DNA of 11,138 nt from Emmonsiellopsis sp. PD_33 (Eukaryota; Ascomycota; Eurotiomycetes; Onygenales; Ajellomycetaceae): the NCBI GenBank assembly GCA_032988165.1, contig JANTQF010000585.1, positions 1 through 11,138 of the forward strand, in the 5' to 3' direction. The position numbers and the translations under genes are program-made. Below are positions 7,849 to 11,138 of the stretch, in pieces; position 1 is the stretch's first letter, and the number at the start of each line of letters is the position of its first letter. The notes beneath the pieces were generated by a model that was not told the DNA's origin, searched no databases, and was given only the letters and a program-made list of their open reading frames with translations.

Positions 7849-9063
7849 TCATCTCCCCCCCTTCCCCCCCCTCTCCTCCAACGCCCTCTCAACCGCCCCC
7901 TTCACGGCCTCCACCACCCCAGGAACCCCCACCACATCCCTCCCCGTCCACAACCTCGCCTGCTCAATCCCCTGCCAAATCATCGCCTCAGTGCCCAAAA
8001 CCACCTTCCACCCCTTCCCCGCCGCCAGCTCCGCAATCTCCGTCCACGGACGCGGATGATAGCACATTTCCAAAATCACCCCGCGGGGCGAGGAGTTTTC
8101 ACCCTCTGTAACTCTATCCGTATCCGTATCTCTATCCGTAGAGGTAAAACCATTCAAAAACGCCTCCACAACCCCCCTTGCACTAACCTCCTCGTCCGTG
8201 CTTGGCGGGTAATTCGGTATCCCCGAGACAATACAATACGGGGCCTCGAGGGCGGGGACCTGGGAGGCGTGCGTGATGTGGAAGAGTTTCGCGTGCGAAT
8301 CGTCGTCGTCGGGGGATGAGGAGGATGAGTAGTATCTCGTCGCATCTTCAGCCATTAGCGCCTCGACCTCGGCACGGTCACGGTTTACGATGTATATTTT
8401 GCTAGCGCCGAGCCAGTTGCGTAGGGCGAAGATTGCGGCGCGGGCGGTGCCGCCGCCGCCGATTATTAGGGCGGGTTTGTTGTGGTAGGGTGTCGGGGTT
8501 GGGGAGGTGGTGGTGGGAGTTTGTGATTGTGGTGGTGGTGGCGGGGCATTTTGTAATAGTGCTTCGCGGATGCCGATGCAGTCTGTGTTTGTGCCGATGA
8601 ATATTCTCCGCCTCTTGTTTGTCTTGATGCTGGTCCCGTTGTCGCGGTCTCCGTTCACCACGGCCTTATTCTCTCCTGCTTCCTCTTCCTCCTCCCGGAT
8701 GAAAATCGTATTACAAGCCCCAACCCCCCTCGCCTCCTCCGCCAGCTCATCTAGATGCGGCAGGATAGCCACTTTCCACGGCATCGTGACGGATGCGCCG
8801 ACGAAGCGGGGGTTCGCTTTCGCTGCGGCTAGGAACTCGGCGATGGGCGGGGAAAGGGTGTATGGGGGCGGGAAGACATCCGGGTTGGAGGTGTCGGAGA
8901 CGGAGAGTGGGATTTGGGCCCAGTTTAGACCGAGTGCATTGTAGATGGTCTTGTGGAGGAGGGGAGAGAGGGAGTTTAGGAGGGGGTGGCCGTATAGGTA
9001 GGAGACGCCGGCGAGGTCGGCGGGGGCGGGGAGGGTTGGGGAGGGGGAGGGGGGGTCGGACAT
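7849..9063 (-). CDS. qutB: Quinate/shikimate dehydrogenase, catabolic QutB/QA-3 type
   Basis: Oxidises quinate to 3-dehydroquinate (and shikimate to 3-dehydroshikimate) with a nicotinamide cofactor, the entry step of quinate catabolism; cytosolic. 404 aa in one exon; the ATG at 9061-9063 has A at -3. Motifs in order: substrate-site NSLSP at 30-34; VTMPWK at 92-97 with catalytic K97; GACNT at 115-119; GTNTDCIG at 157-164 with catalytic D161; nucleotide-binding GGGGTARAA at 202-210 after a beta strand; VNRD at 226-229; CYHPRP at 334-339; GTEAMIWQGIEQ at 357-368. Biosynthetic shikimate dehydrogenase in fungi is part of the pentafunctional AROM protein, so a stand-alone enzyme is expected to be catabolic. 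The divergent quinate permease next door supports this. It is about 75-80 aa longer than the usual 320-330 aa, through low-complexity insertions at about 124-153, 173-195, 244-257 and 307-326. The symbol is assigned by family and context; a paralogue with other specificity is not excluded. Confidence 0.82.
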   Translation of the reverse strand: MSDPPSPSPTLPAPADLAGVSYLYGHPLLNSLSPLLHKTIYNALGLNWAQIPLSVSDTSNPDVFPPPYTLSPPIAEFLAAAKANPRFVGASVTMPWKVAILPHLDELAEEARGVGACNTIFIREEEEEAGENKAVVNGDRDNGTSIKTNKRRRIFIGTNTDCIGIREALLQNAPPPPPQSQTPTTTSPTPTPYHNKPALIIGGGGTARAAIFALRNWLGASKIYIVNRDRAEVEALMAEDATRYYSSSSSPDDDDSHAKLFHITHASQVPALEAPYCIVSGIPNYPPSTDEEVSARGVVEAFLNGFTSTDRDTDTDRVTEGENSSPRGVILEMCYHPRPWTEIAELAAGKGWKVVLGTEAMIWQGIEQARLWTGRDVVGVPGVVEAVKGAVERALEERGGKGGR

Positions 9064-9271
9064 GGTGCGGGCGCCGGGTAGGTAGGGGAGGGATTGAAAT
9101 ATGTCTTGATGGACGGATTGGAGGAGGCTTTTGAGTTAGAGGAAATGGTAAATTAGGGTTCGTTGTTGGTTGTTGAAGCGCGGAGGAAACTTTCACCCCG
9201 CGTAGTTCGTTAAACTCAGGAGATGGCTCGGGCGATGGCGGCGGAATGGATGAAACCCGCAGCTTTCCAAG

Positions 9272-9501
9272 GGAATCCGGTTTACTTGTTGGCCTACGGT
9301 GTCTTCCCCGGGTACTCAATCTTGGAATGCATTCCATATTGTCTTTCTCCCTGTGTTGAGATCTATTGAGATATGTCTAGCTGAGGTTGGCAGCTGATTA
9401 CCCAATCGGGCGATGGCAATTAGGGCTAGCTTTTGCTCAGGGGTCAACCTCTCCCTACTACTGCTAGCTAACACGCCCCTTGATCCAGCAGACAATGGCA
9501 T
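9272..9501 (-). pseudogene. Possible decayed Tc1/mariner-type transposase N-terminus
   Basis: From the ATG at 9499-9501 the minus strand reads a 61-residue frame with RLTPEQKLALIAIARLG, then ISIDLNTGRKTIWNAFQ, then a stop at 9316-9318. This resembles the first helix-turn-helix of fungal Tc1/mariner transposases (LTPEQR..I..L...G ... TV.NAF). A shift at about 9325-9337 into another frame gives LSTRGRHRRPTSK, similar to the basic GRP(R/K) linker that normally follows. Nothing further downstream resembles the DDE catalytic domain. The match is from memory of the family pattern and is short, so it may be chance. Confidence 0.3.
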
Positions 9502-10011
9502 TCATTCATCGATTGAAGAGTTTTCTCTCTTCTGCATCTGACTCACTCGCCTTCTTCTCCCGCCCGCACCATTCCTCGGGACAAAAAGTGGGTGCAACCT
9601 TTCCAGAAAAACACAAAAGACCCAACACCAAAATTCGTCACAAATTCCCCAAGCAAATCTTCTCCCAAGCCCGAAATTACTGCCGAAACAACCAAAATAC
9701 CCGAGCTAACAACCCCACATCGTAACCACGCGTGCGGAAAGCGATGAAGCGGCCCTGAACTCGGTCCCTTCATAGGGGGTTGGCTGAGCGGGCGAATGGG
9801 ATGCCATGGTGTACCGTGTCAAGCAGAATGCCGCTCCACTTTGGCAAAACCCGTCGGCGAAATTCTCGTGGGAGGGCGGGATAGCTGCTTGCAGAGATCT
9901 ATCTCTCCCCAGGGTTTCTGTTTCTTCGTTCGTTCTTATTTTATGTGGACGTCTCTCCCTTGGGCTAGCTAGCGAGGACGGACGAGTTTTTTCCCCGCAC
10001 CGTCGTGGCTG

Positions 10012-10018
10012 TATATAT
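10012..10018 (+). promoter_or_regulatory. TATA box of the quinate permease gene
   Basis: TATATAT in the context GGCTGTATATATCGG, 264 bp before the permease ATG. A T-rich and pyrimidine-rich stretch follows at 10046-10075, where transcription probably starts, giving a leader of about 200 nt. Confidence 0.5.
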
Positions 10019-10281
10019 CGGCCAGCGTCTGCCGTGCTGTCCAGCTTTTTTTTTTGTCTTCCTTTCTTGAGCTTTGTCTGGGGTAACTAGCTAGCTCGCA
10101 ATTCCTTACAGCTCGACCAGTTACATGGTCCGAGATCGGGCTTTCTCGCAGTGCCCAAGTCGCGCCATATACATCCTTCAATCCGATATATCAACTCCTC
10201 ATTATAACCCTGTCCCGAGGCAGAGAAGAAACCAAAACTCAAGCCAGCCTCGCGGGAACACCACCCAAAGCATCCCACAAA

Positions 10282-10818
10282 ATGGGCATCCTCTCCATGG
10301 TCGAGGACCGACCAACGCCCAAAGCAGTCTACAACTGGCGCGTCTACTTCCTCGCCGCCGTGGCCTCCTGCGCCTCATGCACAATCGGCTACGACAGCGC
10401 CTTCATCGGCACCACAATCGCCGTGCAATCCTTCCGCGATGAATTCGGCTTCGAAGACATGTCCAAGAGCGCCGTCAACCTGCTCAGCGCAAACATCGTC
10501 TCCTGCTACCAGGCCGGCGCATTCTTCGGCTCCTTCTTCGCATTTCCCATTGCGCACTTTTGGGGCCGGAAGATCGGTCTCGTCGCCGCTGCGCTGGTGT
10601 TTATTCTTGGTGCGGGCGTCATGCTGGCCGCGAATGCGGAGCGCGGGTTGGGGGTCTTGTATGGCGGACGGGTGTTGGCTGGGATTGGGGTTGGTGCGGG
10701 ATCGAACATTGTGCCGATTTATATTTCTGAATTGTCGCCGCCGGCGATTCGGGGGCGACTGGTTGGTGTATACGAGCTTGGTTGGCAAATTGGCGGCCTG
10801 GTGGGATTTTGGATTAAT
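10282..10818 (+). CDS. qutD: Quinate permease, first exon only (MFS sugar-porter family)
   Basis: Plasma-membrane proton-coupled uptake of quinate. The ATG at 10282 has AAA before it and a G after. Exon 1 encodes 179 residues: a short cytosolic start with VEDRPTP and VYNWRVY; TM1 at about 20-45 with GYDSAFIGTT; TM2 at about 68-92 (QAGAFFGSFFAFP); the MFS loop motif HFWGRKIG at about 92-99; TM3 (VAAALVFILGAGVML); TM4 with YGGRVLAGIGVGAGSN; the sugar-porter signature PIYISELSPPAIRGRL; and TM5 (ELGWQIGGLVGFWIN). These follow fungal QutD/QA-Y quinate transporters closely. The frame ends in phase 0 at a donor-like GTGCGT (10819-10824). Family members are about 530 aa, so roughly two thirds are missing. 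The sequence from 10819 to the window end contains no permease continuation. The gene is therefore partial; whether it is truly broken or only badly assembled cannot be told here. Confidence 0.88.
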
Positions 10819-11045
10819 GTGCGTTTCTTCCCGTCCGCCTCGCCCCCCGGCCGCCCTCGGTGTCCGTGTCAACCACCCCCCAACCAACGCACACTCACCA
10901 CGCCCAACAACACCCCACCCACCCACACCCACCTCCACACCCAAAAAAACCCACCCCCCCACCCCCCGCGCGCCCCCACCCACCCCCCCCCCCCCCCGCG
11001 CGCCCCCCCCCCCCGCCACTAACGACATCGTTCGTGGCGTCGCAG
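10819..11045 (+). other. Putative intron or low-complexity C-rich tract
   Basis: Begins with the donor-like GTGCGT and becomes extremely C-rich from about 10840 to 11018, with CACCC/CCAACC words and uninterrupted C runs of 15 (10983-10997) and 12 (11003-11014). A CTAAC (11019-11023) and a CAG ending at 11045 give an intron-like 3' end. However, 227 nt is long beside the 54-67 nt coding introns in this window, and the sequence after the CAG stops after seven codons in the required phase. The proline-rich frames here are artefacts of composition. Confidence 0.45.
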
Positions 11046-11138
11046 GGCCCGCAAGCGCAATTACGCTAGCACCATCTTCTTCGCTTGCCGCGGCTGAGGC
11101 GACTGCTACCGGTACGAAGACGTCAAAAGCTCGTGCGC
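11046..11138. other. Terminal 93 bases of unknown identity
   Basis: GC-rich and unlike the expected second permease exon in any frame. One plus frame (Ala/Ser/Thr-rich) and one minus frame stay open to the window edge, but neither resembles a family I know. It may be the rest of an intron, or sequence joined wrongly across the C-rich tract. Confidence 0.4.

Larger units (their letters stand above)
9064..10281. promoter_or_regulatory. Shared divergent promoter region of dehydrogenase and permease
   Basis: 1.2 kb between the two divergent starts. Visible elements: a TATA box facing the permease; a T10 run at 10046-10055; CreA-type SYGGRG words CCCCAG at 9907-9912 and CTGGGG at 10078-10083; GCTAGC words at 9425, 9463, 9964, 9968 and 10090. 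A GGGTAA half-site (10081-10086) resembles half of the 16-bp QutA/QA-1F operator, but no full GGRTAA-N4-TTAYCC palindrome is present. A possible transposase relic occupies 9272-9501. Regulation by quinate induction and carbon repression is expected from the family, not shown here. Confidence 0.45.

Noticed and set aside
8507..9134. Plus-strand and alternative minus-strand frames overlapping the dehydrogenase
   Set aside because: They are Gly/Arg- or Pro-rich translations of GC-skewed sequence; the dehydrogenase frame holds all the conserved motifs.
9064..10281. A full QutA/QA-1F operator
   Set aside because: I looked for GGRTAA-N4-TTAYCC on both strands and found only isolated half-sites (TTACCC at 9398, GGGTAA at 10081).
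10375..11028. Long Gly-rich minus-strand open frame over the permease exon
   Set aside because: It is antisense to a clearly conserved transporter exon, and its Gly-rich N-terminus comes only from the C-rich tract.
1..11138. tRNA, rRNA, CRISPR arrays or prokaryote-style operons
   Set aside because: No tRNA A/B-box pair with a foldable cloverleaf, no regularly spaced repeats and no ribosome-binding pattern were seen. The splice signals show a eukaryotic genome.

Overview
The window looks like nuclear DNA of a filamentous ascomycete, most probably Eurotiales (Aspergillus/Penicillium type). The signs are short spliceosomal introns (54-67 nt) with GTATGT/GTACG-type donors and CTAAC/CTGAC branch points 10-25 nt before the acceptor, long pyrimidine-rich leaders, microsatellites, no operons, and fungal-type protein families. 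The genus is inferred; nothing in the sequence proves it.

Layout from left to right. (1) 1-1311 is non-coding and rich in simple repeats. (2) 1312-3945, minus strand, is a complete intronless gene for a secreted glycoside hydrolase family 2 enzyme of the beta-galactosidase type (877 aa). (3) 3946-5239 is a divergent intergenic region holding the promoters of the GH2 gene and of the gene to its right, a 28-bp near-palindrome, a heptamer repeat, an E-box and a probable 233-nt 5'-UTR intron. (4) 5240-6765, plus strand, is a five-exon gene for an ethanolamine kinase-type enzyme of the CDP-ethanolamine (Kennedy) pathway (427 aa after splicing). (5) 6766-7848 is the intergenic region between convergent genes, with a small 165-bp terminal-inverted-repeat element that looks like a MITE. 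(6) 7849-9063, minus strand, is an intronless quinate/shikimate dehydrogenase (404 aa), the QutB/QA-3 type. (7) 9064-10281 is a shared divergent promoter region with what may be a decayed Tc1/mariner-type transposase N-terminus inside it. (8) 10282-10818, plus strand, is the first exon of a quinate permease (QutD type, MFS). It runs into a C-rich low-complexity tract, and the rest of the permease is not in the window.

The dehydrogenase and permease form a divergent pair that makes biochemical sense: the permease brings quinate in and the dehydrogenase oxidises it to 3-dehydroquinate at the head of the protocatechuate route. The other qut genes (dehydroquinase, dehydroshikimate dehydratase, QutA/QutR regulators) are not in the window. 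The GH2 enzyme is a separate extracellular carbohydrate-degrading activity, and the kinase is phospholipid housekeeping. I see no clearly new multi-gene system. The most interesting points are the MITE, the possible transposon relic in the qut-type promoter, the abrupt loss of the permease at a C-rich tract, and the leader architecture of the kinase gene.
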